Notes: generated by a model not told the origin, from the letters alone. A stretch of DNA of 64,000 nucleotides from Thermohalobaculum sp039030715 (GCA_039030715.1 JBCCDU010000008.1:1-64000); one strand, 5' to 3'. Counted from the stretch's first letter, positions 51,975 to 61,500 are shown. Made by a program: numbers and translations.

Positions 51975-51983
51975 CCAAGCGGT

Positions 51984-52042
51984 GCCGGCCAAGGGGCCGG
52001 CGCGACATACCCTCGGCCAAACCCTCTGGGTTTGATCCGAGG
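51984..52042. terminator. Two hairpins between convergent argE and DUF1028 genes
   Basis: GCCGGCC-aagg-GGCCGGC (51984-52001) is a perfect 7-base stem. It is followed by CCTCGG ... AAACCC-tct-GGGTTT ... CCGAGG (52011-52042), a nested two-step hairpin. They fill the 100-base gap between convergent genes and could end transcription from both sides; a T-tract is missing. Confidence 0.6.
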
Positions 52043-52076
52043 TGCGGGTGCGGGTGGTGATGTCTTGCGCGGTTCG

Positions 52077-52751
52077 TCAGGTATCGCCCGGGACGCCATA
52101 GCTGGGGGCAGAAGAGGGATCGAGCGCGCGGGTGACATAGGCCTGCATCTGGGGTTTGTAAATCTGCCAGGCTTCGGCGACTGCTGCAATCGGGCAATCC
52201 TCGGTCCAGTCGCAGCGCAGATCGGCGAGAGGGAACGGGGTCTTGTCGACGAGATATAACCCAGCGGAACGGACCGGCCCTTCCTCGCCGCCGGCGTCGA
52301 GGGCTGCCTGCATTGCCGCAAGCAGGCGATCGCCGAGATGGCCCTCGGTCTCCTGGAAGGTGTCGGCCATGGCGGACGTAACGGCCTGGTCGGCCAGCAG
52401 GTTTCCCGCGCAGACGAGGTTCTGGCGTAGGGTTTCGGCAAAGGTGCCGAGCACTTCATGGCCGGAATGGATTGCCGGTTCCCCCGTCGCATCGACAACC
52501 GCAACCTGACGGTACTCGCGGTGGGGCGCTGTGCGCCGCAGGATCGCAATCGCCTCGGCCGCGCTGGCGCCGCGTTCCAGCAGGTCGAGGGTCTTCGGCC
52601 CCAGGGTCGGATCGGTCACGTTCTGGCTGGCAACGGCGCCGATGCCGGCGCGCGCATGGGCGCAGCGGGCCGCCACAGCGGGCGACGAGGACGAGACCGC
52701 GACCCCGAACATGCCCGTCCGGGCGCATCTTGCGGTGATCGAGAAGGTCAT
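52077..52751 (-). CDS. DUF1028 family protein (Ntn-hydrolase-like)
   Basis: 224-residue protein opening MTFSITARCARTGMFGVAVSSSSPAVAARCAHARAGIGAVASQ, the characteristic DUF1028 N terminus, which in this family may expose an N-terminal nucleophile after processing. Function is unproven; members are often annotated as putative peptidases or amidases and are frequently adjacent to RidA-like genes, as here. The ATG at 52751 overlaps the TGA of the upstream RidA gene (ATGA), so the longer ORF to 52790 is not used. The two are translationally coupled. Confidence 0.82.
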   Translation of the reverse strand: MTFSITARCARTGMFGVAVSSSSPAVAARCAHARAGIGAVASQNVTDPTLGPKTLDLLERGASAAEAIAILRRTAPHREYRQVAVVDATGEPAIHSGHEVLGTFAETLRQNLVCAGNLLADQAVTSAMADTFQETEGHLGDRLLAAMQAALDAGGEEGPVRSAGLYLVDKTPFPLADLRCDWTEDCPIAAVAEAWQIYKPQMQAYVTRALDPSSAPSYGVPGDT

Positions 52752-53161
52752 TCCGGGATCACCGCTGTGACTTCGATCTCGACCAGCCATTCGGGGCGGG
52801 CGAGGGCGGGCACGACGAGGCCGGTGGAGACCGGGTGGATGCCCGCAAGATATTCGCCCATGACGCGGTAGACCGCCTCGCGATAGCGGATATCGGTGAG
52901 ATAGACCACGATGCGGCAGATATGCGCCATCTCCGAACCTGCTTCGCCGAGCAACTGGCGGATGTTCTGCATGACCTTATGGGTCTGCTCGGCAGGATCG
53001 TGGCTGGCCAGATTGGCCGAGGTTTCCAGGTCCTGGGCGACCTGACCGCGCAGAAAAACCATCGTGCCGCGCGCGACGACGGCCTGGGCGAGGTCGTTGA
53101 AGAGGTTCTGCTCTGGATAGGTGTCTGCCGTGTTGAACGGGCGGATGCGGGTATGGGCCAT
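52748..53161 (-). CDS. RidA family protein (YjgF/UK114, reactive enamine deaminase)
   Basis: 137-residue small protein of the RidA/YjgF family. NLFNDLAQAVVARGTMVFLRGQVAQD is the N-terminal beta-strand region, and the later IVVYLTDIRYREAVYRVMGEYL and the C-terminal PEWLVEIEVTAVIPE (a conserved ending with the acidic and Arg/Glu residues) are typical. Such enzymes deaminate reactive enamines/imines formed by PLP enzymes or amine oxidases. AGGAGA lies six bases before the ATG. It is about 57 bases after kpsC on the same strand and is coupled to DUF1028, so it may be co-transcribed with kps genes by chance or by read-through. Confidence 0.88.
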   Translation of the reverse strand: MAHTRIRPFNTADTYPEQNLFNDLAQAVVARGTMVFLRGQVAQDLETSANLASHDPAEQTHKVMQNIRQLLGEAGSEMAHICRIVVYLTDIRYREAVYRVMGEYLAGIHPVSTGLVVPALARPEWLVEIEVTAVIPE

Positions 53162-53218
53162 GGCGGTCTCCTGCAGTGTCGCCTGACGGTGGCAGAGGCG
53201 ATGGCGCGCCGCAAGAGC

Positions 53219-55210
53219 CTAGCGCCAGAAGGTCACGCCATGGCCTGCGCACCAACCCTGAGCCTTGGTGAGCGGGACCTGCCACCAGGGCCGGTGGGCC
53301 TGTTCGCCGCTGGCGAGGCGTTCGACCACCAATTCCACCTCGCAGGGCAGATGCGTGACCGGATCGAGATAGCGAGGATAGGCGATCAGTGCCGCATGCA
53401 CCAGGGTGGTGAGATCGGACCGCGCCAGGCGTCTGGGGCAGGCCATTTGATCCTCAGTCAGGCCCCAGCCTGCATAAAATGGAAGCCCGAGGCATGTGAC
53501 TTGCTTGCCGCGCAGAAGTGCCTCGAACCCCATCAGCGAGGTCAGCGTCCAAATCTGATCAGCGAGCGAGATCAAGGGGGCAGGGGCGGTACCCTCGGCC
53601 ACATGATCGGCCAGGCGCGCATCTGGCTGGTCGATCGCGCCGGGGCGCAACCCGGCCTCCACATCCGGATGCGGCTTGTAGATCAGGAAGGCATCCGGGT
53701 TCGCCGCGCGGGCAGCTTGCAGCAATGCGCGATTGGTGCGGATTTCGCCGCAGCCGAGGCGGACCGAGGCGTCGTCCTCGACCTGTCCCGGAACCAGGAT
53801 GACCTGCTGCCCGTGCGGGATGTCGATCTGCGGGGCGGCGCCCTGATTGTACTTGCTGATGCCGGTTTCGTTGATGCGAAGGATCAGGGCGTCTGCGCGC
53901 TTGCGCTCCCTAAGCGTCAGATCGGCTGCCTTGGCAATCAGAACCTCCAAGCGGCTTTGATGCCGGGGGTCGTAGTAGATGCCCAGATCGTCGAAGACCA
54001 GCGAGGCCGCATCCACCAGCTCTGCACCAAGACCGATGGAGCGGAGAAAGCCGTCCTCCACCCGGATCGTTGGCGTTGCAAGGGGCGACTCCGGCATCTT
54101 GCTGGCCCAGACCCAGTGAACGGCATCGGTTCTCTGCGCAATCGCCCCAGCCTCGGTTGGATCGTCCGTGAAGCGCGCGGATGCGGCGAGGGGCGGAGCG
54201 AAGCGCAATGTGTGCCGCCGTTTCCAAGTGCGAAATCCCGTCAGAATCAGGTTCTTGGACGGGCCGCCCCATTGGCGCGACAGGCAGCCCAGTGTCTCGA
54301 TTGTTTCAGACAGACCGGTCAGGCGATCGCGATAGGGATCGTAGTAGATCGGATAGTCGCGATAGGCGGCGGTGAATACCTGCGCGACGCTGCGGGCCTG
54401 ACCGCGTCTCGGGCAGGTTTGGCGGTCCTGGGTCAGACCCCAACCGGCATAGAAAGGCAGGCCGAAGCAATGGACGTCCTTGCCCGCCAGAACCGCCTCG
54501 AAGCCCAGTTGAGACGACACCGTATAGACTTTCGCTGCGCCTTCGATCAGCGGCCAAGGGTTCATCGGGTCGCTCAGAAGTGTCTCCTCAGACAGCAGAT
54601 CCCGGGGTTGAAAATGTCCGGTTTTGGCGCTTACGCTGCAATCGGGATGGGCGCGAATAACAATGGGCCGCCCCGGGTTTTCGGCGCGTGCCGCCGCCAG
54701 CATCTCGGTGAAGGTCGCGGCATCCGCGCCCGCCCCGGCAATGGAACTGTCGCCCCGGGTCTGATCGATGATCAGGACATAACCAGGGGTGGGAAGCGCA
54801 CTCTCTGCCCGTCCCATGGGTGTGTATTTTGACAGCCCAATTTCGCGGATCCGGGCGATCAGCGCACCCGCTTCCGGGTCTTCCTCGCCTGTCTGGACCA
54901 GCACCTCCAGCCGCGAGGGTCGGCTGGCGTCGTAGTAGATGCCCAGATCGTCGATCACCAGGCTCAACGTGGGTTCGCCGGTGACGCCCGGATGGACCGA
55001 GCGGAGGAACCCGTCCTCGATGGTGAGGAGGGCGGCGCCGCTTTGCCTTGCCACCCAGCGGGCCCGGTGCGAGACCGGGCGTTGCCCCCAGGCAGCGACA
55101 TGGCCCGCGCTGCCAGGCCAGCCAAGGCCGACATCCCATCCCGCCAGTTCCAGCATTCGGCGGTGGCGTTGTCTGAACATCCCGCCTGAATAGGCGTGGA
55201 GCGGCTTCAT
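53219..55210 (-). CDS. kpsC: Capsule Kdo transferase KpsC (two-module beta-Kdo glycosyltransferase)
   Basis: 663-residue cytoplasmic enzyme that builds the poly-Kdo linker on the lipid acceptor of ABC-transporter-dependent capsules. It is visibly duplicated: module 1 (residues 1 to about 330) and module 2 (about 335 to 663) each contain EDGFLRS, a DDLGIYYD segment followed by SRLEVL, a HPD motif, and GFEA-L-GK followed by GLPFYAGWGLT. Paired Kdo-transferase modules are the hallmark of KpsC. KpsS, its usual partner for the first Kdo, is not seen in this window. The ATG overlaps the kpsM stop (ATGA), so it is coupled to the exporter. Confidence 0.9.
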   Translation of the reverse strand: MKPLHAYSGGMFRQRHRRMLELAGWDVGLGWPGSAGHVAAWGQRPVSHRARWVARQSGAALLTIEDGFLRSVHPGVTGEPTLSLVIDDLGIYYDASRPSRLEVLVQTGEEDPEAGALIARIREIGLSKYTPMGRAESALPTPGYVLIIDQTRGDSSIAGAGADAATFTEMLAAARAENPGRPIVIRAHPDCSVSAKTGHFQPRDLLSEETLLSDPMNPWPLIEGAAKVYTVSSQLGFEAVLAGKDVHCFGLPFYAGWGLTQDRQTCPRRGQARSVAQVFTAAYRDYPIYYDPYRDRLTGLSETIETLGCLSRQWGGPSKNLILTGFRTWKRRHTLRFAPPLAASARFTDDPTEAGAIAQRTDAVHWVWASKMPESPLATPTIRVEDGFLRSIGLGAELVDAASLVFDDLGIYYDPRHQSRLEVLIAKAADLTLRERKRADALILRINETGISKYNQGAAPQIDIPHGQQVILVPGQVEDDASVRLGCGEIRTNRALLQAARAANPDAFLIYKPHPDVEAGLRPGAIDQPDARLADHVAEGTAPAPLISLADQIWTLTSLMGFEALLRGKQVTCLGLPFYAGWGLTEDQMACPRRLARSDLTTLVHAALIAYPRYLDPVTHLPCEVELVVERLASGEQAHRPWWQVPLTKAQGWCAGHGVTFWR

Positions 55211-56010
55211 TCACGCAGCCGCTTGCGCGAGACCCAGATCAGCGCCATGGCAAACGTGACCGAGCCGAGGCACCAACTCATCAGATAGGTCATCGAGAAA
55301 AGCGTGGTCGGATACTCGAAATAGACCCCCAGGCGCACCAGCTCGATCAGTTGAAGGATCGGATTATAGGACAATACATAGCGATAATCGGGCGGCAGCC
55401 AGCTCGCCATGTAGAACACGCCCGAGATCAGGATCAGCCCTCGTGACAGGGTCTTGAAGAGCCGCTCGCCCACCGGCAGGAACCTGCGGCAATAGCCCCG
55501 GATCAAACCTATGCCGAAGGCCAGCATACCAGTGAGAGCCACCGCAAGAAGCAGAACCTCCGGATGCGCGGGCACGACTTCGACCCGGTACCACCACCAT
55601 ACGACATAGGCCAGAACTGGGGCATAGATCGCCGCCGTAAGCCATTGGAACATGGTTTGTGCAATGGCGCCGTGGAACAGCCCTGCATCAGGCATCCGGC
55701 GGGGGGAGTTCGCTTTTTCGATACTCAGCGCGATCTGCTCGGACCCCCGATTGAAGATTTGCAGCACCACGATTCCTGTCAGGAGGAACAACGCGAAACT
55801 ACGGCCATAGCCCCCGGTACGTCCGATCAGTGCAAACAGCGCCACGAGCAGGGCAAGCTGGCCCATAGGCTCCAGGAAAACCCAGACCAGCTTCATGCTC
55901 TCGCGGCGCTGGCGCGGCATGAACGCCTGCCACAGCATAACCCAGATCAGGTTCAGCCTGTCGCGCAGCGGCTCGATCGCGGATTGGACGGGGATTGTGG
56001 CCAAGGCCAT
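55207..56010 (-). CDS. kpsM: Capsule polysaccharide ABC exporter permease (KpsM-like)
   Basis: 267-residue inner-membrane permease of the ABC-2 family with about six helices, moving lipid-linked capsule polymer out of the cytosol. The N-terminal segment (PRQRRESMKLVWVFLEPMGQLALLVALFALIGR) and the later AFGIGLIRGYCRRFLPVGERLFKTLSRGLILISGVFYMASWLPP follow the KpsM/CtrC order. It is immediately upstream of kpsC, with coupled stop/start. It should partner with an ATPase (the degenerate gene at 57313-58044 is the only local candidate) and the periplasmic KpsE-like protein at 56162. Confidence 0.9.
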   Translation of the reverse strand: MALATIPVQSAIEPLRDRLNLIWVMLWQAFMPRQRRESMKLVWVFLEPMGQLALLVALFALIGRTGGYGRSFALFLLTGIVVLQIFNRGSEQIALSIEKANSPRRMPDAGLFHGAIAQTMFQWLTAAIYAPVLAYVVWWWYRVEVVPAHPEVLLLAVALTGMLAFGIGLIRGYCRRFLPVGERLFKTLSRGLILISGVFYMASWLPPDYRYVLSYNPILQLIELVRLGVYFEYPTTLFSMTYLMSWCLGSVTFAMALIWVSRKRLRE

Positions 56011-56161
56011 ACCTGCACTTTTGGCGAATGAGGTTGCAGACTTGGTTTACCGGGTGTTAGAGCCAAGAACAAGGAGAGTGGGTTGGCACCGGTCGCAGAG
56101 GACGAGCCACCCCATCTGGTGCCTCAGCAGGCGCACGATCAGCCCCACATCGTGGATCGAG

Positions 56162-57307
56162 ATGAGCGAACAGACCAGCCCAGAGACTGACGGCCTATCC
56201 GAGCTTGAGCCAATCGAGCTTCCCAAGCGCTCGTACTTCTGGTCGATCGCAGGGTTCTGCCTGTTCGTGCTGGCGCCGGTGGTGCTGGCTACCTGGTATT
56301 ACTTTTCGGTCGCTGCGGATCGCTATGTTTCGGAGTTTCGCTATGCTGTTCGGGCTGGAACCCTGGGATCTGGTTCGGATGCTGCCGGGGGTGGTTCGCT
56401 GTCCGACCCATCGGCGCTGCTGGCCGCTGGCGACAGCTTCATTCTGGAGGATTACATCGTCAGCGCGCGTGCGATGGTCGACCTGGCCGAGCGCGTGCCG
56501 CTGCGAGAGATGCTGGATCGCGACGGCGACGATCCGGTGCGCGCCTATTCACCCGATCTTCCGCCGGAGGATCTGTTGGATTTCTGGCGCTCGGCGGTTT
56601 CCGTGCGTTTCGACGTGATCACGGGCATCAGCGTAGTCCGGGTGCAGATGTACCGGCCCGAGGACTCGAAGATGGTGGCCGACGCGTTGGTCGATATGCT
56701 GCGGGTGCTGGTCGACCAGTTGACCGAGAATGCCCAGGCCGAGATGCTGACCTATGTCGCCAGCGAAGTGCGCGATGCACGGCTGCTGCTGGATGAAAAC
56801 CGCAATAATATCGAGCTGTTCCGCCGCGAGAACAGGATGTTTTCGCCAGATGTCACCACTGGTCAGACTGAGGAGCTGATCGCCGAATTGCGTGGTCAGA
56901 TCTCCGAGATCACGACCCAGTTGGACAGTCTGCCTATCGACAGTCCGCGCCGCCCCGTCCTACTCGACCGGATTCGCAGCCTAGACCGTCAGATAGCCGA
57001 CGAACGCTCGAAAGCCGGTGGCAAGAGCGGTGATGGCGAGCTTTCCGAACAGCTCAACCAGTTCGAGCGGTTGGAGAACGAGTATCAGATTTCGCTCGAC
57101 AGCTATATCTCGGCGCTTGAGTTGCAGCGGGAGTCTCGCGCGACAGCTACGCTAAGCCAGGTGCAGCTTGTGGTGTTCGTGCCGCCACCCGAGCCAATCC
57201 TGCCAACCCAGCCGGAGCGCTGGTGGGAGGTGCTGATCATCGCGCTGATTGCGTTTGCGATCTGGCTGATCGGGCGGATCTTCCTGGCCAGCCTGCGCAC
57301 ACCCTGA
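56162..57307 (+). CDS. kpsE: Capsule export inner-membrane protein (KpsE-like)
   Basis: 381-residue polysaccharide co-polymerase of the capsule system, spanning the inner membrane and periplasm. It has an N-terminal helix (YFWSIAGFCLFVLAPVVLATWYYFSVAADRYVSEF), a long periplasmic coiled-coil (about 175-330) and a C-terminal helix (WWEVLIIALIAFAIWLIGRIFLASL), matching KpsE. PPPEPILPTQPERWWEV before the last helix is the conserved proline-rich stretch. The open frame starts at 55895, but the ATG at 56162 removes a non-conserved leader. It is divergent from kpsM/kpsC and convergent with the ATPase-like gene (five bases apart). Confidence 0.88.
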   Translation: MSEQTSPETDGLSELEPIELPKRSYFWSIAGFCLFVLAPVVLATWYYFSVAADRYVSEFRYAVRAGTLGSGSDAAGGGSLSDPSALLAAGDSFILEDYIVSARAMVDLAERVPLREMLDRDGDDPVRAYSPDLPPEDLLDFWRSAVSVRFDVITGISVVRVQMYRPEDSKMVADALVDMLRVLVDQLTENAQAEMLTYVASEVRDARLLLDENRNNIELFRRENRMFSPDVTTGQTEELIAELRGQISEITTQLDSLPIDSPRRPVLLDRIRSLDRQIADERSKAGGKSGDGELSEQLNQFERLENEYQISLDSYISALELQRESRATATLSQVQLVVFVPPPEPILPTQPERWWEVLIIALIAFAIWLIGRIFLASLRTP

Positions 57308-57312
57308 CGCAG

Positions 57313-58044
57313 TCAGCTTTCGGTTGCTAGGGCGCGTTCGGCCGTTCGCATAACGCCTCGCGGGACCGCGTGGCCAGTTTCGCTGTAGGCCAGGATCAGT
57401 TCAGCGCCAGTCTCAAAGAAGTGCAGGGCGCCCCGGTGCAGCAGGGCAAAGCGATCTGCTGGTTGCTGCAAGATCGTCCCGGGCGCGCCGGTGATCCAGA
57501 TCACGGCGGCCTGCCGCCTGCGTTGGTTCAGCAGGCTAATGACGCCGTCATCTTGTGTGTTCTCTCGCACCTGCTCGACCGCCGCAGGCACGATCAATCC
57601 GTCGGAGACGTAGATATCCGCGGGGATCAGCAAGGCGGCAGCGCGGTTGACCGCCCCTTTTTGCGCCGCGGTTGAGAGATCGTAGGGCCGGTCGAGGCAT
57701 TGAGGATCTCCGGCGAAATGCGCGACCGCCTGGCAGTAGGCCGAGGTGTTCAGCCCATAGGCTGACGCCCGTGTGCCGAGGTCGCGTCCCAGATTTGCGG
57801 TTTCGCCGAGCCCGGCATTTTGCCCGATCACCGGCGCGATCCGGCCGCGGCTGAGAACCTCACCCGCACTGGGCAGGATAGCGCCGGCCATCAGCGAGGC
57901 CAGGCTGGATTTCCCGCTGCCAGTTGCCCCGAGGATCGCCGTCGTCTGTCCGCGCGCGAAGCGGGCGGAGAGTTGACGAAAGACGGCCCTGCGCCCGATT
58001 GCAAGATCGACCCGGTCAAGCTCCAGCACGGTTTCGCCGCGCAT
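57313..58044 (-). CDS. kpsT: KpsT-like ABC ATPase with degenerate catalytic motifs
   Basis: 243-residue nucleotide-binding domain that occupies the KpsT position in the capsule locus. Walker A is intact (GATGSGKSS, about 39-47). The signature region reads DLSTAAQ where KpsT has SSGM-type residues, Walker B ends SDG, so D148 is present but the catalytic glutamate is glycine (G149), and the H-loop His is absent (WITGAPGT at about 183-190). It may bind ATP but probably hydrolyses it poorly. The upstream open frame to 58383 does not look like protein. An in-frame ATC at 58089 with GAAAGGA six bases before it is a possible rare start. Family assignment rests on Walker A, size and location. Confidence 0.75.
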   Translation of the reverse strand: MRGETVLELDRVDLAIGRRAVFRQLSARFARGQTTAILGATGSGKSSLASLMAGAILPSAGEVLSRGRIAPVIGQNAGLGETANLGRDLGTRASAYGLNTSAYCQAVAHFAGDPQCLDRPYDLSTAAQKGAVNRAAALLIPADIYVSDGLIVPAAVEQVRENTQDDGVISLLNQRRRQAAVIWITGAPGTILQQPADRFALLHRGALHFFETGAELILAYSETGHAVPRGVMRTAERALATES

Positions 58045-58588
58045 CGCTGCGGGTGTGCTGGCGTCGGCGCTGGCATCATCGTGGGCGATGGGCTGTCCTT
58101 TCGGGCGATCGGGTTCGTTCTTCCTCTTAGCGCGGCAGAAATGTTGCTGCAAACAGCGGATGTGATCAAATGGCTTGGACGGAAATCGTGGCGCGGAGCG
58201 TAGAACTGCAGTGCCGAAAAAGAGCACCGCGGCGAATGGGGTGATGGGTGCCGCAACGCGCCTCTGTCCCCTGAAAACTGTACCGATTTGGGGCGACAAT
58301 TCCCCCTTGCGCAACGGGCGATGACAACATGCTGCGCTTGCGTTATGGTCAGCAAGGATGGGGGTCGGAACACGACCCGGCAAGGTGTCGGGTGGGATTG
58401 AGCGAGGGGTGCGTCGGAAGATCAGAAATCGCGTTTTATTCGATACGTGTTGGTATCCATTCGGATCGTCCTAGTACTAGGTCGTACCATCGGGGAGATC
58501 GGCACAGCAGGCTTGCAGGTGTGGTGGGTGACCCTGAGCCGGAGTTTGGCAAGACCGAACGATCACCATCAGGTACCTAGACGAGACC
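58045..58588. other. Divergent region between kpsT-like and PKS genes
   Basis: About 540 bases, AT-richer than the flanks. It contains the strong SD-like GAAAGGA (minus strand, 58096-58102), a 12-base perfect palindrome (58470-58481) and an 8-base palindrome AGGTACCT (58571-58578) close to the PKS start. Open frames here (e.g. to 58383) lack recognisable content. Promoters for both genes presumably lie here, but I cannot define them. Confidence 0.5.
58470..58481. promoter_or_regulatory. Perfect 12-base palindrome upstream of the PKS
   Basis: CCTAGTACTAGG is a perfect palindrome about 108-119 bases before the PKS start codon, in the gap between divergent capsule genes. CTAG is rare in this genome type, which makes it stand out. 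It could be a regulator-binding site; the regulator is unknown. Confidence 0.4.
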
Positions 58589-61500
58589 ATGAGAAAGACA
58601 CGCAAGCCAACGCCCCCCGGGATCGCGATAACCGGATATTCCTGCCGATTGCCGGGCGCCGCAGACCCAACCGCTTTCTGGGACCTGCTGATGTCCGGGC
58701 GCTGTGCGGTTGGCCCGATCCCGCAGTCGCGCTGGGATGCGGAGCGTTTCTATCACCCTGGCAAGCTGCTGCCTGGCACTTCGTATTCCAACTCCGCCGG
58801 CCTGGTCGAAGATGTCTGGGGGTTCGACCCGGGCTTCTTCGGCATCTCGCCCCGCGAGGCCGAGCAGATGGACCCGCAGCAGCGAGTGATGCTGGAGGTG
58901 GTCTGGGAAGCCATCGAACACGCCTATCTAACCTCGGACGACCTGCCCAAACTGCGCTGTGGGGTGTTTCTGGGTGCCGCCTCGCTGGACCATTCGCTGG
59001 TGTCGATCAGCGAACCGGCGACGATGGGCCCGAACTTCATGACCGGCAACACGCTGTCGATCCTGTCCAACCGATTGTCCTATGTCTTTGATCTGAAGGG
59101 GCCGAGCTATACCGTCGATACGGCCTGTTCCTCGTCCTTCTACGCCCTGCACCAGGCGGCGGAGGCGCTGCGCAAGGGCGAGATCGATGCCGCCATCGTG
59201 GGTGGTATCAACCTGGTCCTGTCACCATTCCACTTCGTTGGCTTCTCCCGTGCCGCGATGCTGTCGCCCGATGGGCTTTGTAAGGCGTTCGATGCGTCTG
59301 CGAACGGATATGTCCGGGGTGAGGGGGCGGTGGCATTTGTCCTGCGCCGCGGCGATGCATTGGCGGGACACGAGCCGGTTCGGGCCGAATTGCTCGGCAC
59401 GGGGGTGAACTCGGATGGGCGGACCATCGGCCTGTCGATGCCGTCCGAGACGGATCAGGCGCGCCTGCTCGACAAGGTCTATCAGGCCCTGGATGTGAAC
59501 CCGGACCATGTGGCCTTTATGGAAGCGCACGGCACCGGTACCCATGTTGGCGACCCGATCGAGGCGCGCGCCATCGGCACCGTTCTGGGCCAGCGCCGCA
59601 GCCAACCGCTGACCATCGGCTCGGCCAAGACCAATGTCGGACATCTGGAGGCCGCCTCGGGCCTTGTCGGCCTTCTGAAAGCGCAATTGGCGCTGGAGCA
59701 TGGCCGGGTGCCCCCCAGCCTGCATTTCAACGAACCCAATCCAGAGATCGATTTCGACGGTCTCAATCTGCGTGTGGCGGTGGAGCCTGTGAGCTTCGAG
59801 GCCCAGCCAGAGGATACGCCCTGGATCGCAGGGGTGAATTCCTTCGGTTTCGGGGGTGCGAATGCGCATGCGGTACTGCGCCAGGCGCCGCCGCAGCCAG
59901 AGCCGCAGGTGACACCCGCAGCGCCGATGCCGCCGCTGATCCTTTCGGCCGCTTCGAAGTCCAGCCTGGCCGCGCTTGCAACACGCTGGCGCGAGCGGCT
60001 GGACGGCGTGCCGGGGGTCGAAGCTGCCGCCCTGATCTCGGCCAATGCGCGGTTGCGCACGCGCCATACCCACCGCGCCGTTTTGACCGGTCAGGCGGAC
60101 CTCCTACCCGATCAACTGGACGCGCTCGCCAACGACACCAAGCATCCAGGCTGCCTGACTGGAGAGGCGCCGGACCGCGGCGGCAAGACTGCGTTCGTGT
60201 TCTGCGGCAACGGGGCGCAATGGGTCGGCATGGGGCTGGACCTCTATGAAACCGACACGGCATATCGCGAGTCGTTCGACCGGGTGAGCAAGGCGTTCCG
60301 CCGCCTTTCCGGGCTCGACCTCACAGCATTGATGCGGGCGGAGGATCTGTCAGAACAGCTCGATCACGGGCTGGTCGGTCAACCTTTGCTGCTGGCGCTG
60401 CAGATTGCGCTAGTCGAGGCTCTGGCCGCCAAGGGTCTGCGCCCCGACGCCGTCGCGGGCCATTCGGTGGGCGAAGTCGCAGCCGCCTGGACTGCGGGCT
60501 GCCTCAGCCTGTCCGACGCCTGCCGGCTGATCCATGCCCGCGCATCGGCGATGGAGGAACTGCGCGGGACCGGGGCCATGGCGGCCGTTCTGGCAGGCGC
60601 AGATGCAGCAGAGAACGCCCTGGCGGATATGGGCCTGACCGGGCTCGATATCGCTGGGGACAACAGCCCGCGTTCCTCCACCATCTCCGGCCCGGCGGAT
60701 CTGGTCGAAGCATTCATCGCGGGCTCGAAATCCAGGCGCCTCGCCGCGCGTCAGATCCCCGTAACCTACCCCTATCACGGCCCCGCACTGGAGCAGGTGC
60801 GCGAGGCTCTTCTAGCGGGTCTCAAGGGCATCAAGCCGAAGAAGGGACGGATCCCGGTCTTCTCTTCGACCACGGGTGGCGAGATTGCGGGCACGGAACT
60901 GGGCGCGACCTATTGGTGGCAGAATGCCCGCCAGCGCGTGCGCTTTCGCGAGGCGGTCGAAGGTCTGGCGCATTTCGGCGTCACCAGCTTTGTGGAGATC
61001 GGGCCGCGCCCGCAGCTTCAGGCCTATGTCACCGATACGGCACGGGGGATCGGGCGCAAGGTTGCGGTCACACCCAGTCTCGACAACTCGGCCAAGTCAC
61101 CCAGGGATGCGGTTGCAATCGTTGCGCGGGCATTGGCCCATGGCGCGCAAGTCGACGAGGCAGCGTTCTTCGGGCCCGAGCGTGGACCTGTCGCGAGCCT
61201 GCCCGCGTATCCCTGGAGCCATACGCAGTTCCGCGCGCCGGTCACCAGCAACGGTATAGACATCCTTGGCGAGCGCCCCTCGCACCCCCTGCTGGGCTGG
61301 CAGTTGCGCCCTGGCGAAGGTGTCTGGCGCTGTGAGATCGATGCGATCAAGCGGCCCTGGCTGGCTGATCATGTCGTGGATGGCGCCGTGGTCCTGCCCG
61401 GCGCCGCCTTCGTCGAAATTGCGCTGGCGGCAGGCGCCGAAACCCATGGTTCGACCGAGATCGAACTGCGCGATTTCGACATTCTCGCACCGTTGATGCT

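Noticed and set aside
55895..56161. N-terminal extension of KpsE-like protein
   Set aside because: This part is antisense to kpsM and non-conserved; the ATG at 56162 directly precedes the KpsE-like sequence.
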